A DNA stretch of 64,000 nt from Bacteroides sp. GM023 (GTDB lineage: Bacteria > Bacteroidota > Bacteroidia > Bacteroidales > Bacteroidaceae). The notes beneath the pieces are model-generated. The model was not told where the DNA came from, ran no database searches, and saw only the letters and a list, made by a program, of their open reading frames with translations. Location: positions 124,001-188,000 of the forward strand of contig NZ_JAAXGE010000001.1 of assembly GCF_014750685.1 (NCBI RefSeq), read 5' to 3'. Both the position numbers and the translations under genes were made by a program. Shown here piece by piece: positions 18,555 through 28,411 of the stretch; positions within the stretch are counted from its first letter, which is position 1, and the number at the start of each line of letters is the position of its first letter.

Positions 18555-19982
18555 ATGAGAACAACCCCCTGGATAAAACTATGTAAAGGTGCAGTGCTTG
18601 CGTTAGCAATCTCCTTCGGATTGGCTTATTGCCACACAAGCGGTACATTCGATACAGCCAAAACAGAGCAGTTCCGTCCTGTCTACCATCATACTCCCCT
18701 TTACGGTCGGATGGACAATGTGAATGGATTAACCTGTAAAGACGGGGAATATCATTTATATTTTCAATACACCCCCTACGATTCCAAGCAGGAAAATCTA
18801 TATGGGGGACATTCTGTCAGCAAAGACCTTATACATTGGGAATATTCAATACCCGTTACTCCCCGTGATACACTGAAACATCTCATTTCCGATGATTCGG
18901 AAAACTGCCGTAATCCGAAAGTCTTTTGGTATGCACCGGAGAATAAATGGATAATGGTTGTTTCTACTGATAAAGAAATAGATTTCTATGATTCCAGGAA
19001 TGAGAAAGACTGGAATTATATAAGTAGCTTCGGAGAAGGATACGGCGTACAACCCTGTCAATTCGAATACCCGGATATGGTAGAGCTTCCGGTAGACGGC
19101 AATACGAATCATAAGAAATGGGCACTGATAGTCAACGTAAATCCGGGATGTTATTTCGGTGGGAGCGCAACTCAATATTTTATAGGTGACTTTGATGGAA
19201 CGAAGTTTATTTGTGACAATCTGCCGAATGTCACAAAATGGTTGGATTGGGGAAAAGACCATTGTGCTACTCTCTGCTCCTCTAATACCGGTGAGCGTGT
19301 GATTATTATGCCTTGGATGAATAACCGGCAATATTGCAATATCGTTCCGTCCGAACAATTTCGTAGTGCCAATGCGTTGCCGCGCGAGTTGGGACTTTAC
19401 GCACAAGACGGTGATATCTATCTTTCCGCTACTCCCGTAACAGAGACAAGAGCACTGCGAAAAGAAACAAAAAAGATTCCTGTTTTCTCCGTAACAAAGG
19501 ATTATCATATTCATTCTCTCTTATCTGAGAATGAAGGAGCTTATGAACTCTCATTGGATATTGTGACCGGAAAAGCCGAGATTATGGGATTCAGTCTCTT
19601 TAATGATAAAGGCGAGAAAGTCGATATTTACTTCAATCTTCCCGAGAAGAAGTTAGTAATGGACCGTACGAAAAGCGGAATCACAGATTTTGGAAAGAAT
19701 AGCTTGCTGCATAAAGTAGAAGCTCATGACCGTAGGAAAACGACTGCTATTAATTACATAGATGATTTTGCGTTGGCTACATGGGCGCCTATTCAAAAGG
19801 ATGACAGATATAAACTGGATATTTTTGTGGATAAGTGTTCGATAGAGATATTCTTGAATGACGGAAAGATAGCGATGACCAATCTTGTCTTTCCGACGGA
19901 ACCATACAACCGTATGTACTTTTACGGTAAAGGCGGTACATTCAGTGTCGATTCTTTTAATGTGTATAGATTAGGATTATAA
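18555..19982 (+). CDS. GH32-like protein with lost catalytic residues (pseudoenzyme)
   Basis: Intact 475-residue GH32 homologue at the edge of the fructan PUL. Compared with the active GH32 at 32690-34522, the nucleophile motif WMNDPNG is RMDNVNG (Asn55 in the Asp position), the stabiliser motif RDP is RNP (Asn120), and ECP is EYP, with only the acid/base Glu kept. Between the first and second motifs about 53 residues are missing, including the FSGSAV block, so part of a propeller blade is absent. The reading frame and C-terminal beta-sandwich (VDKCSIEIFLNDGK) are intact. The leader ends LAYCHTSG, a poor lipobox. The position matches BT1765 of B. thetaiotaomicron, which is an exo-fructosidase by memory. 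Likely non-catalytic: either a binding protein or a gene in early decay. Confidence 0.85.
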   Translation: MRTTPWIKLCKGAVLALAISFGLAYCHTSGTFDTAKTEQFRPVYHHTPLYGRMDNVNGLTCKDGEYHLYFQYTPYDSKQENLYGGHSVSKDLIHWEYSIPVTPRDTLKHLISDDSENCRNPKVFWYAPENKWIMVVSTDKEIDFYDSRNEKDWNYISSFGEGYGVQPCQFEYPDMVELPVDGNTNHKKWALIVNVNPGCYFGGSATQYFIGDFDGTKFICDNLPNVTKWLDWGKDHCATLCSSNTGERVIIMPWMNNRQYCNIVPSEQFRSANALPRELGLYAQDGDIYLSATPVTETRALRKETKKIPVFSVTKDYHIHSLLSENEGAYELSLDIVTGKAEIMGFSLFNDKGEKVDIYFNLPEKKLVMDRTKSGITDFGKNSLLHKVEAHDRRKTTAINYIDDFALATWAPIQKDDRYKLDIFVDKCSIEIFLNDGKIAMTNLVFPTEPYNRMYFYGKGGTFSVDSFNVYRLGL

Positions 19983-20012
19983 GTTAGGTTTTGTAGATTA
20001 GGTGTTTTTTTC

Positions 20013-20050
20013 AGTAGCTGTCAGATGCGAAATCCGGCAGCTACTTTTTT
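20013..20050 (+). terminator. Terminator after the GH32-like gene
   Basis: Stem AGTAGCTG (20013-20020) and CAGCTACT (20038-20045) followed by a run of T to 20050. It lies between convergent genes and has a T tract only for the plus direction. Confidence 0.75.
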
Positions 20051-20073
20051 AGTTATGAGTTATATGAATTGAA

Positions 20074-20955
20074 TCATTCATCAATTTCTATCGTGTATCC
20101 TCCTTTGAATACCTCACCCGGCTGTAAATGTTGCATCCAGTCTTTATCTTTGTATTCCCCTGTATAGTGTGTACGGTCGCAACGTCCATACCACGGTTCG
20201 ATACATACAAAAGGAGCATTCTTTGCAGGTGGTGACCAAAGTCCTACTACCGGAGCATCAAAATGCAGGCTTAGATAAGCACTCTTCTCCTTATTATATA
20301 AGGTAACTTTATGAATCTGCTCACCTTCCAATATCAAAGCATCTTTATCAAAACTATGTATATCAAGTGGCAACAATCCATCCGTCAACTCTAACGCATA
20401 TTCCGTAGAAGGGTCTGCACAGCCCTTTTCAGAGATAAGAATATACTTCAACCCTTCTTGCTTATCGAACCCGAAGAAACCTCTTTCTGAAGTGGCAGCA
20501 TCAAAATCCGGCCAATAGAAAGCAGGATGCGCACCTATCTGAAAATACATTTCTTTATCACCTGTATTCTTTACTTCCCATATCACCTCGATTTGTTTCC
20601 CCTGAATACGATAACCTATTTCCAAACAGAATGGAAACGGATATTTCTGCAAAGTCTCCTCATCGCTGACAAGACGGTAACGTACTTCATTCTCTTTTTC
20701 ATAAACGAGTGTGAACTCCCTGTCACGGGCAAATCCATGTTGGGTGAGTGTATAAGAAATCCCGTCATTCCGATATTCGTTCTCCCATACACTTCCTACA
20801 ATAGGGAACAGGACAGGAGAGTGGCGTTTCCAAAATGCGGGATCGGCTTGCCACAGATATTCTTTTCCATTGGCAAAGATACTGCAAAGTTCAGCTCCAT
20901 GCGGAGATACCTGGATAGTAAGTTGTTCGTTGGATATTGTTTTCATATCATTCAT
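20074..20955 (-). CDS. Aldose 1-epimerase family protein (LacX-like)
   Basis: 293 residues with the beta-sandwich of the galactose-mutarotase superfamily. Family blocks include SPHGAELCSI, HGFARDREF, GAHPAFYWP (the active-site His) and the late acidic residue near CIEPWYGRCD. These enzymes interconvert alpha and beta anomers of sugars or sugar phosphates in the cytoplasm. ATG codons at 20955 and 20946 are both possible starts. It is transcribed against the fructan genes, and its start is 3 bp from the stop of the BRO-N gene upstream, so the two probably form an operon. Whether it serves fructan metabolism is not clear. Confidence 0.85.
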   Translation of the reverse strand: MNDMKTISNEQLTIQVSPHGAELCSIFANGKEYLWQADPAFWKRHSPVLFPIVGSVWENEYRNDGISYTLTQHGFARDREFTLVYEKENEVRYRLVSDEETLQKYPFPFCLEIGYRIQGKQIEVIWEVKNTGDKEMYFQIGAHPAFYWPDFDAATSERGFFGFDKQEGLKYILISEKGCADPSTEYALELTDGLLPLDIHSFDKDALILEGEQIHKVTLYNKEKSAYLSLHFDAPVVGLWSPPAKNAPFVCIEPWYGRCDRTHYTGEYKDKDWMQHLQPGEVFKGGYTIEIDE

Positions 20956-20958
20956 TAC

Positions 20959-21807
20959 TTATTTTATTGTATCATCTTTTGATTCGTCTTTTAAGAGAAT
21001 GCCGCTTTTAGCATTCAGGGGAGAGATTACTTTCTTTCCCGTTTTAGTTTCAAGTTCCAGCCTTGCATTACGGGCTATTTCTCCACCTTGATGGGCAACA
21101 TTCATATGCTCTTTGAACGTTTCCGGGTTGTTGGCTTCGGAGATTTCTTTAGTCGATAGTTCTGCAAGCATATTTAGTACCAATTCTTTGTTAGTCATAT
21201 TATCCCGCAGATTTTCCTTTTTCAATCCTTTGAACTGCTTATACTCCTTAGCTGTCATATCCGACCATGTCTGATAAATAATATCTGTGAGTGTAGCAAA
21301 TTGAACACCTTCCTGTAATCCGTGGCTTTTCCACTCATCAGTTAAGTCTTTGCGGATTTCTATTGACTTCAGCCGTTGATTAATCCAGTTCTCAGAATAT
21401 CCCATACGTTTATAATCCGTTAAAGCCTGGTCAATGGATAATTCGGGATCTTGTATTTGGTTAAGTCGTTCGCTGGCGACTTTAGCCATCCATACTTTGA
21501 AAGGTTCTGCCTTGGGAGAAGGAATAGATTGTATAAGGCGGAGAAGCTGTTCGGTATCGGCAACGTCGGTAAGACGCATTTTGCCATCCGATGCCTGCAT
21601 TTTCAACTGGTGACAATTTGTCACCGTTTCATTTCCTTCTTCTTTTAGTCTTTGTTTCAGCTTATTCCAGTATTTACGTCCATCAATACTTTCTGTTAAG
21701 ATGCTGACTACATCTACTATTGAAAAATACCACTTCTCTTGTTCGTCATCCCATACAGTACGTACCCTTTTTTCTTCGAAGAGTTTTAAAGCTTGTTGCT
21801 TAGTCAT
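20959..21807 (-). CDS. BRO-N / DinD-like DNA-binding family protein
   Basis: 282 residues. The N-terminal 110 residues (VWDDEQEKWYFSIVDVVSILTES, ... LTDVADTEQLLRLIQSIPSPKAEPFKVWMAKVA) match the BRO family N-terminal domain found in phage antirepressors and in free-standing bacterial genes related to damage-inducible DinD. The C-terminal half (ATLTDIIYQTWSDMTAKEYKQFKGLKKENLRDNMT and HVAHQGGEIARNARLELETKTGKKV in similar order) is the usual tail of this stand-alone group. No other phage gene is nearby. It is co-directional with the aldose epimerase and lies between the GH32-like gene and susC of the fructan locus. Role unknown; DNA binding is family knowledge. Confidence 0.8.
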   Translation of the reverse strand: MTKQQALKLFEEKRVRTVWDDEQEKWYFSIVDVVSILTESIDGRKYWNKLKQRLKEEGNETVTNCHQLKMQASDGKMRLTDVADTEQLLRLIQSIPSPKAEPFKVWMAKVASERLNQIQDPELSIDQALTDYKRMGYSENWINQRLKSIEIRKDLTDEWKSHGLQEGVQFATLTDIIYQTWSDMTAKEYKQFKGLKKENLRDNMTNKELVLNMLAELSTKEISEANNPETFKEHMNVAHQGGEIARNARLELETKTGKKVISPLNAKSGILLKDESKDDTIK

Positions 21808-22096
21808 GAATTTTATTTTTAGTTATCTTTTAACGAAAAGCAGTCCTTTTTGCGGGGCTTATATCACTATACAAAGGTAACATTTTCCATACTTATAAGA
21901 GAATAGATTCCCTATAATTCTTTCACCTCGAAGAAATCTGTATAAAACCCTATAAAATAGCGTTCTATGCAACATAAATTACAGCCTTTGAAACATTTCT
22001 TTCAGTCGATTGACATAAATCAACCGTAATTTGCATCATCGATAAAGAGAAAATTCGTACTTTTAAATTAATAACATTAAACTAATGCTCAGTATT

Positions 22097-25000
22097 ATGA
22101 AGAACAAAAAACTTCTTTGCAGCGTTTGTTTCCTGTTTGCTTTCATGTCAGCCCTTTGGGGGCAAAGCATTACGGTGAAGGGAAACGTTACTTCCAAGAC
22201 GGACGGACAGCCGATTATCGGAGCCTCTGTTATTGAAACTACAGCTACAACCAACGGAACGATTACCGACTTTGACGGTAACTTCACCCTTTCCGTTCCT
22301 GCTAATTCAACTTTAAAGATTTCGTATATCGGCTACAAACCCGTAACCGTGAAAGCGGCTGCTTCTATCCGTGTATTATTAGAAGAAGACACACAAATGG
22401 TAGACGAAGTCGTCGTGACCGGCTACACCACCCAACGCAAAGCCGATTTGACCGGTGCGGTATCCGTAGTCAGAGTAGACGATATACAGAAACAAGGTGA
22501 GAACAACCCCGTGAAAGCCCTTCAAGGCCGTGTCCCCGGTATGAACATCACTACTGACGGTAACCCGAGCGGTTCCGCCACCGTACGTATTCGCGGCATC
22601 GGTACGTTGAACAACAACGACCCTCTTTACATTGTCGACGGAGTGCCTACTAAATCGGGAATGCACGAACTGAACGGAAACGACATCGAATCCATCCAAG
22701 TGTTGAAAGATGCTGCTTCCGCGTCTATCTACGGTTCGCGTGCTGCCAACGGTGTGATTATTATTACTACCAAACAAGGTAAGAAAGGACAGATTAAAGT
22801 AAACTTTGACGCTTCCGTTTCGGCCTCAATGTATCAGACCAAGTTAGAAATGATGAATACCGAGCAATACGGCCGTACCTTGTGGCAGGCTAATGTTAAT
22901 AGCGGCAAGAACCCGAACGCCAATCCTATCGGTTATAATTATAACTGGGGATACGACAGCAATGGCACTCCGGTACTTCATGGAATGTCATTACCCAAAT
23001 TCATTGATTCGGAAAATACCATTGCCGTAGGCGATACCGACTGGTTCGACGAAATCACCCGTACCGGATTTATCCAGCAATACAATCTTTCTATCAGTAA
23101 CGGTACTGAAAGAGGAAACTATTTCTTCTCATTAGGCTATTATAAAAACGACGGTTTGATTAAGTACACAAACTTTGACCGTATCTCTGCCCGTATGAAT
23201 GCCGACTTTAAGGTAATCGGCGACCTCCTTACCATTGGTGAGAACTTTACCCTGAACCGCACTACTGAAGTGCAGGCACCGGGCAACTTGCTGAGTGATG
23301 CCATGATTTCACTTCCGATGATTCCCGTACATACGGTAGACGGAAAAGGGTGGGGCGGCCCAAACAAAAGTATGCCCGACCGTCAGAACATCGCCCGCGT
23401 GCTGCATGACAATAAAGACAACCGCTATACATACTGGCGTATCTTCGGTAACGCTTATGCCAACCTGCATCCGTTCAAAGGATTCAATATCCGCACTAAC
23501 TTCGGTTTGGACTATGCACAGAAATATCAACGCAACTTTGTATTACCCTATAAAAACGGCGTTTTGGAGAACAGCACCAACGGCGTGACTATGAAACAGG
23601 AACATTTCACCAAATGGATGTGGAATGCCATTGCTACTTACGAACTGGAAGTCGGCAAACATCGCGGAGATGTCATGGGTGGTATGGAGTTGAACCGTGA
23701 AGACGACATCGACCTCGCATCTTATCGTGAAGACTTTGCAGTCATCGACCCCAATTACATGTACCCCAGCGCAGGTACCGGACTGGCGCAAGCCACAGGT
23801 GGCGCAGGTGGTTTCTCACTGGTTTCTTTCTTTGGCAAGTTGAATTACTCTTATGACGAGAAATATCTCGCATCCTTCACCATTCGTCGTGACGGTTCTT
23901 CCCGTTTCGGTAAGAACAACAAATATGCGAACTTCCCTTCCGTTTCCGTAGGATGGCGTATCAGCCAGGAGGCTTTCATGGAAAAGACACGGAGCGTAGT
24001 GGATGATTTGAAAATCCGTTTTGCATGGGGACAGACCGGTAACCAGGAAATAGAGAACAACGGCCGTTTCTCCCTGTATAACTCTAATTACGGAACAGGC
24101 GAACCGCCTACATACGGAACTGCCTATGACATCATCGGTAATAACGGCGGCCTGATTCTTCCTTCCGGTTTCAAACGCGACCAGTTAGCCAATGACGACC
24201 TGAAATGGGAGACAACGACACAGACGAACATCGGAATCGACTTTACACTCTTCAACCAAAGTCTGTATGGCTCTGCCGAATACTTCTATAAGAAAACAAC
24301 GGACATACTGCTGAAACCATCGTACATCGCCGTATTGGGAGAAGGTGGAGCGCATTGGCGAAATGCTGGTTCTATGGAAAACAAAGGTTTCGAAATCAAT
24401 TTGGGTTATCGTAACAAAACAAAATTCGGACTGAGCTATGACATCAGCGCCAACTTGGGAAGCTACCGTAACAAGGTTCTTTTCGTACCTTCCGAAGTGG
24501 CTTCTACCGGAGATTTCGGTGGTGACGGTGCCATGAATATCATCGGTCATGCCTATCAGATGAGAGCCGGATACATTGCCGACGGCATCTTCAAGACACA
24601 GGAAGAAGTGGACAATCATGCCGACCAAACGGGAAAGGGCATTGGCCGTATCCGCTACCGGGATGTAGATGGTAATGGGGTAATCGACCAAAATGACCGT
24701 ACATGGATTGGTAATCCGAACCCCGACTTTACGTATGGTATCAACATCTATCTGGAATATAAGAATTTTGATTTCACCATGTTCTGGCAAGGTGTGCAAG
24801 GAGTGGATGTAGTAAATGACGTGAAGAAGAATACCGATTTCTGGTCGGTAGGAGACATGAACGCCAATCGCGGTACACGCCTGCTGAATGCATGGTCGCC
24901 ATCAAATCCTTCTTCCACGATTCCTGCATTATCTGTTGACGACCTGAATGATGAAAAACGTTTCTCCAGTTATTTTGTAGAAAACGGCTCTTATCTGAAA

Positions 25001-25207
25001 CTTCGTAATTTGCAGTTGGGCTACACCCTGCCCGCCGCTATTTCCAAGAAGATTTGCATGGAACGCCTGCGCTTCTACTTCAGTGCACAGAACCTGCTGA
25101 CTATCAAGAGCAAGAACTTTACCGGCCTCGACCCTGAAGACAAGGATAAAGGTTTTGCTTATCCGATTCCTATGAATCTCACATTCGGATTCAACATCGG
25201 TTTTTAA
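22097..25207 (+). CDS. SusC-like TonB-dependent transporter of the fructan PUL
   Basis: About 1036 residues. The start is set at MKNKKLL; an ATG 12 bp upstream is possible. Signal peptide ends ALWGQ, then a carboxypeptidase-D-like regulatory domain (GQPIIGASVIE, DFDGNFTLSVP), the plug (VRIRGIGTLNNNDPLYIVDGVPT, SIYGSRAANGVIIITTK) and the barrel, ending NLTFGFNIGF. It should carry fructo-oligosaccharides through the outer membrane with the SusD encoded 30 bp downstream. The 277 bp upstream holds no clear TAnnTTTG box; an activator-dependent promoter driven by the hybrid two-component sensor is expected from the known levan system. Equivalent to BT1763 by gene order. Confidence 0.95.
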   Translation: MKNKKLLCSVCFLFAFMSALWGQSITVKGNVTSKTDGQPIIGASVIETTATTNGTITDFDGNFTLSVPANSTLKISYIGYKPVTVKAAASIRVLLEEDTQMVDEVVVTGYTTQRKADLTGAVSVVRVDDIQKQGENNPVKALQGRVPGMNITTDGNPSGSATVRIRGIGTLNNNDPLYIVDGVPTKSGMHELNGNDIESIQVLKDAASASIYGSRAANGVIIITTKQGKKGQIKVNFDASVSASMYQTKLEMMNTEQYGRTLWQANVNSGKNPNANPIGYNYNWGYDSNGTPVLHGMSLPKFIDSENTIAVGDTDWFDEITRTGFIQQYNLSISNGTERGNYFFSLGYYKNDGLIKYTNFDRISARMNADFKVIGDLLTIGENFTLNRTTEVQAPGNLLSDAMISLPMIPVHTVDGKGWGGPNKSMPDRQNIARVLHDNKDNRYTYWRIFGNAYANLHPFKGFNIRTNFGLDYAQKYQRNFVLPYKNGVLENSTNGVTMKQEHFTKWMWNAIATYELEVGKHRGDVMGGMELNREDDIDLASYREDFAVIDPNYMYPSAGTGLAQATGGAGGFSLVSFFGKLNYSYDEKYLASFTIRRDGSSRFGKNNKYANFPSVSVGWRISQEAFMEKTRSVVDDLKIRFAWGQTGNQEIENNGRFSLYNSNYGTGEPPTYGTAYDIIGNNGGLILPSGFKRDQLANDDLKWETTTQTNIGIDFTLFNQSLYGSAEYFYKKTTDILLKPSYIAVLGEGGAHWRNAGSMENKGFEINLGYRNKTKFGLSYDISANLGSYRNKVLFVPSEVASTGDFGGDGAMNIIGHAYQMRAGYIADGIFKTQEEVDNHADQTGKGIGRIRYRDVDGNGVIDQNDRTWIGNPNPDFTYGINIYLEYKNFDFTMFWQGVQGVDVVNDVKKNTDFWSVGDMNANRGTRLLNAWSPSNPSSTIPALSVDDLNDEKRFSSYFVENGSYLKLRNLQLGYTLPAAISKKICMERLRFYFSAQNLLTIKSKNFTGLDPEDKDKGFAYPIPMNLTFGFNIGF

Positions 25208-25237
25208 TCCAGTTACTTATCAATAATACATGAAGAT

Positions 25238-26944
25238 ATGAAAAAGAGAAAACTATATATATCATTGCTGTTGACAGCTTCCTTGTTGACCACTACCGGT
25301 TGTAATGATTTTCTGGACCGGAATTTGCAAGGCTCCCTCACGCAGGAAGAAATCACGACGCCCGAATATGTGGACAATCTCGTTATTGCCGCTTATGCCT
25401 ACATGGTGACAGGGCAGGACATGAATGCCCCGTTCAGCCTTTGGCCATATGGAAATGTCCGTTCGGACGACGCATACAAAGGCGGACTCAACTCCGAAGA
25501 CGGCTCGCACTTCCACTTTCTTGAAATAGGAAAAGGAATCACGACCGATAACTGGGCTTTTGATGATATCTGGTATCGTTTTTATTGCGGTGTCTCCCGT
25601 ACAAACGCTGCATTGAGTTCACTCAACTCGATTGATGAAGCCAACTATCCTTTGAAACAGGCACGTATCGGAGAAATGCGTTTCCTGCGCGGTCACTATC
25701 TATTTATGCTCAAAGAGATGTTCAAGAATATTGTGATTGTGGACGAAACGATTCCGACAGAACAATACACGAAGATTTCTAACGTGCAATATACCAGTGA
25801 CGAGCAATGGCAGAAGATTGCCGACGACTTTAAGTTTGCTTTCCAAAACCTGCCGGACACCTGGATACAGGATGGGCAAACCATAAAGGGACGTCCCACC
25901 CGTGCCGCAGCTTCCGCCTATCTGGCAAAAACAATGCTCTACAAAGCCTACCGTCAGAATGAAAAGAATGAAGTGACGGAAATTAACGAAGATGACCTGA
26001 AAGCCGTATTGGCTTATACGGACGACGCGATTATGAAAGCGGGCGGTTTCAGCCTGGAGCAGGATTACTCCATGAACTTTCTGCCGCAATACGAAAATGG
26101 CAGAGAGTCCATTTGGGCGGTTCAATACTCGGAGAATGACGGAACTAAATATGGTAATCTGAACTTTGGCGACCAGCTGACTGCTCCGCAAGGAATCGGC
26201 TGCTGTGACTTCCACAAGCCGAGCCAAAACCTGGTGAATGCATTCAAGACCAGTGTGGATGGATTTCCTTTGGTCGGTTCCTATGATACCGAAAATTATA
26301 ACAGTGCAACAGACCCGGTAGACCCCCGTCTGTTTCACACGGTAGCTATTCCGGGTTTCCCCTATAAGTATAATGAGAAATATACTTTCGATGAAAGTTG
26401 GAGCCGCAACAAAACCTTCTATGGTACATATGCGTCACTGAAAGAAAATGTGGATAAAGACTGTACCTGTCTGAAAAAGGTCGGTGTGTTCTATGCCAAC
26501 TCGCTGAATCATATCGTGCTGCGTTATGCAGATGTACTGTTGATGCGTGCCGAAGCCCTGATTGAGCTTCACCGTTACCAGGAAGCACTGCCTTTGATTA
26601 ATGAAGTGCGCAACCGTGCCGCCAAGAGCACAGTATTGATTTTCGACTACAATGCCCGTTTCAAAGTATCTCCGTATGCCAGCTTTACATCGGAAGAAAT
26701 GGCTCGCGAAGCATTACAGTGGGAACGCCGTTTGGAATTTGCCATGGAAGGAAGTCGCTTCTTCGACTTGGTACGTTGGGGAATTGCCGATAGAGTAATA
26801 AATAACTATTACCGCACTGAGACTGCACGCCGTTCTTATTATGGCGAAGCTGTATTCACGAAGAATAAGAATGAATATCTGCCTATCCCGCAGAAACAGA
26901 TAAATTACAGCGGTAACCTGTACAAGCAGAATTATGGCTGGTAA
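25238..26944 (+). CDS. SusD-like fructan-binding lipoprotein
   Basis: 568 residues with lipobox TTGC at Cys22, an N-terminal SusD region (CNDFLDRNLQGSLTQEE) and a C-terminal RagB/SusD block (EALQWERRLEFAMEGSRFFDLVRWG, then YLPIPQKQINYSGN). It is a surface partner of the SusC upstream, and the next two genes are surface lipoproteins, so the four form one outer-membrane fructan-processing complex. Equivalent to BT1762 by order. Confidence 0.94.
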   Translation: MKKRKLYISLLLTASLLTTTGCNDFLDRNLQGSLTQEEITTPEYVDNLVIAAYAYMVTGQDMNAPFSLWPYGNVRSDDAYKGGLNSEDGSHFHFLEIGKGITTDNWAFDDIWYRFYCGVSRTNAALSSLNSIDEANYPLKQARIGEMRFLRGHYLFMLKEMFKNIVIVDETIPTEQYTKISNVQYTSDEQWQKIADDFKFAFQNLPDTWIQDGQTIKGRPTRAAASAYLAKTMLYKAYRQNEKNEVTEINEDDLKAVLAYTDDAIMKAGGFSLEQDYSMNFLPQYENGRESIWAVQYSENDGTKYGNLNFGDQLTAPQGIGCCDFHKPSQNLVNAFKTSVDGFPLVGSYDTENYNSATDPVDPRLFHTVAIPGFPYKYNEKYTFDESWSRNKTFYGTYASLKENVDKDCTCLKKVGVFYANSLNHIVLRYADVLLMRAEALIELHRYQEALPLINEVRNRAAKSTVLIFDYNARFKVSPYASFTSEEMAREALQWERRLEFAMEGSRFFDLVRWGIADRVINNYYRTETARRSYYGEAVFTKNKNEYLPIPQKQINYSGNLYKQNYGW

Positions 26945-26987
26945 TCGTAAGACAGATAAAATCAAATTATTAAAAAACAGAATCACT

Positions 26988-28379
26988 ATGATACAGAAAA
27001 TATATATGTTATTCTTGTCGGCACTGCTGCTTTTGACTGCCGGATGCGATGACGATAATACTTCTTCGCTGATACTGGACAATGACGTGTGGATTACTTC
27101 TTTCCGGATTGGCGAACAGGCAGGCGAGATAGACCAGATAGCCAAAACTGTGAAAGTGCACGTTCCGGTAGGTACGGATATTACCAATCTTACCCCCGAA
27201 TTTACCCTTTCAGAAGGAGCGACAGCCAATTTAAAAAGCGGTACGCCGGTTGATTTCACATTGCCGGTCGTAGTAAGAGTGACGAACGGAAATGTTTTTC
27301 TTGATTATACCCTTACCGTAGAATGTGATGAGGCTCGAATCACAGAGTTTAAAGCCGGAGCATATTTAGGCAGCATTGATGAAGCAGTCAAGAAGATAAC
27401 TATCTATGTGCCATTGGCTACGGATGTCACAGCCATGTTGGTAAGTATTCAGGCAAGCGAGGGAGCTACTATCGAACCCGAATCAGGAGATATCATCGAC
27501 TTTACCAGTCCGGTCGTATTTACCGTGACCAATCGCACCGCTACTGCTGCTTATACTGTTACCGTCGTACCGACCGAAGTTAAGTTTACAGGTTTCATCG
27601 GCACGGCCGCTTCTGCCGACCAGTTGGAAAGCGATGACGAAAAGGCTGCATGGGCTTGGATGAAGAACACTGTCGCAGCGTCAGAATACATATCTTTCGA
27701 AGCCGTAAAGAATGGAAGTGTAGATTTAAACCGTTACACAGCTATTTGGTGGCATGGAGATTTCCATCCGCATGACAATCTTCCATCAATAGCCGATGAT
27801 GTTTCTGCTGCCATGCGCTCTTACTTCGAAGGAGGGGGCAACCTGTTGTTGACACGTTTTGCTACGAAGTATGTAGGTAAATGGGGGATTGCTTTGGATG
27901 GTAAGGAACCGAATAACTGTTGGGGTAATTCTGTATCGGAAGCATTTGTGACAGATGCTCCCTGGGGAGTTTCATTCAAAGGACATGAAGACCATCCGTT
28001 ATTCCGCGGATTGACATTGAAAGACGGACGTTTAGATGTAGCTTACCTGTTCGATAAAGGATATTATACAACGAACAGTACTGCACAGTGGGTGACGCAA
28101 ATCAAGGAACACTGGGCTGATGCATACTCTACCATGGTCGACTGGAGAGAAAAGACAGGAGGTATCGACCTTGCCGCTTCGGATGGCGATGTAGATGCGG
28201 AGGAAGACAGAAAGGCGGTAGTAATAGCCGAATTCCCGTCGCGCAATGGCAGTGGTAAAGTAATCTGTATCGGCTCAGGCTCTTACGACTGGTATGGTGA
28301 GAACGGAACCAGCGACAACCTGTATCGTCCGAATACGGAGAAGTTAACCAAGAATGCTATCGACTATTTATGTGAATAA
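26988..28379 (+). CDS. Surface glycan-binding lipoprotein in the SusE position (DUF4960-type)
   Basis: 463 residues. The start is set at MIQKIYML because it opens the signal peptide; an ATG inside the end of susD gives an unsuitable leader. Lipobox TAGC is followed by DDDN, a strong surface-export signal. Two tandem beta domains (about 35-110 and 115-190) share the pattern EIDQIAKTVKVHVP / SIDEAVKKITIYVP, then TNLTPEFTLSEGA / TAMLVSIQASEGA. The C-terminal part (about 195-463) has an alpha/beta look (IWWHGDFHPHD, GGGNLLLTRFATKYVG, GKVICIGSGSYDW), as in DUF4960. By order this is BT1761, the levan-binding protein of the B. thetaiotaomicron system. Confidence 0.85.
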   Translation: MIQKIYMLFLSALLLLTAGCDDDNTSSLILDNDVWITSFRIGEQAGEIDQIAKTVKVHVPVGTDITNLTPEFTLSEGATANLKSGTPVDFTLPVVVRVTNGNVFLDYTLTVECDEARITEFKAGAYLGSIDEAVKKITIYVPLATDVTAMLVSIQASEGATIEPESGDIIDFTSPVVFTVTNRTATAAYTVTVVPTEVKFTGFIGTAASADQLESDDEKAAWAWMKNTVAASEYISFEAVKNGSVDLNRYTAIWWHGDFHPHDNLPSIADDVSAAMRSYFEGGGNLLLTRFATKYVGKWGIALDGKEPNNCWGNSVSEAFVTDAPWGVSFKGHEDHPLFRGLTLKDGRLDVAYLFDKGYYTTNSTAQWVTQIKEHWADAYSTMVDWREKTGGIDLAASDGDVDAEEDRKAVVIAEFPSRNGSGKVICIGSGSYDWYGENGTSDNLYRPNTEKLTKNAIDYLCE

Positions 28380-28411
28380 TGCCTATTAAACTATATAAAG
28401 ACACCATTATT

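Noticed and set aside
20959..21807. BRO-N gene as a sign of a prophage
   Set aside because: No integrase, structural or replication genes of a phage lie nearby; the family has many free-standing chromosomal members.
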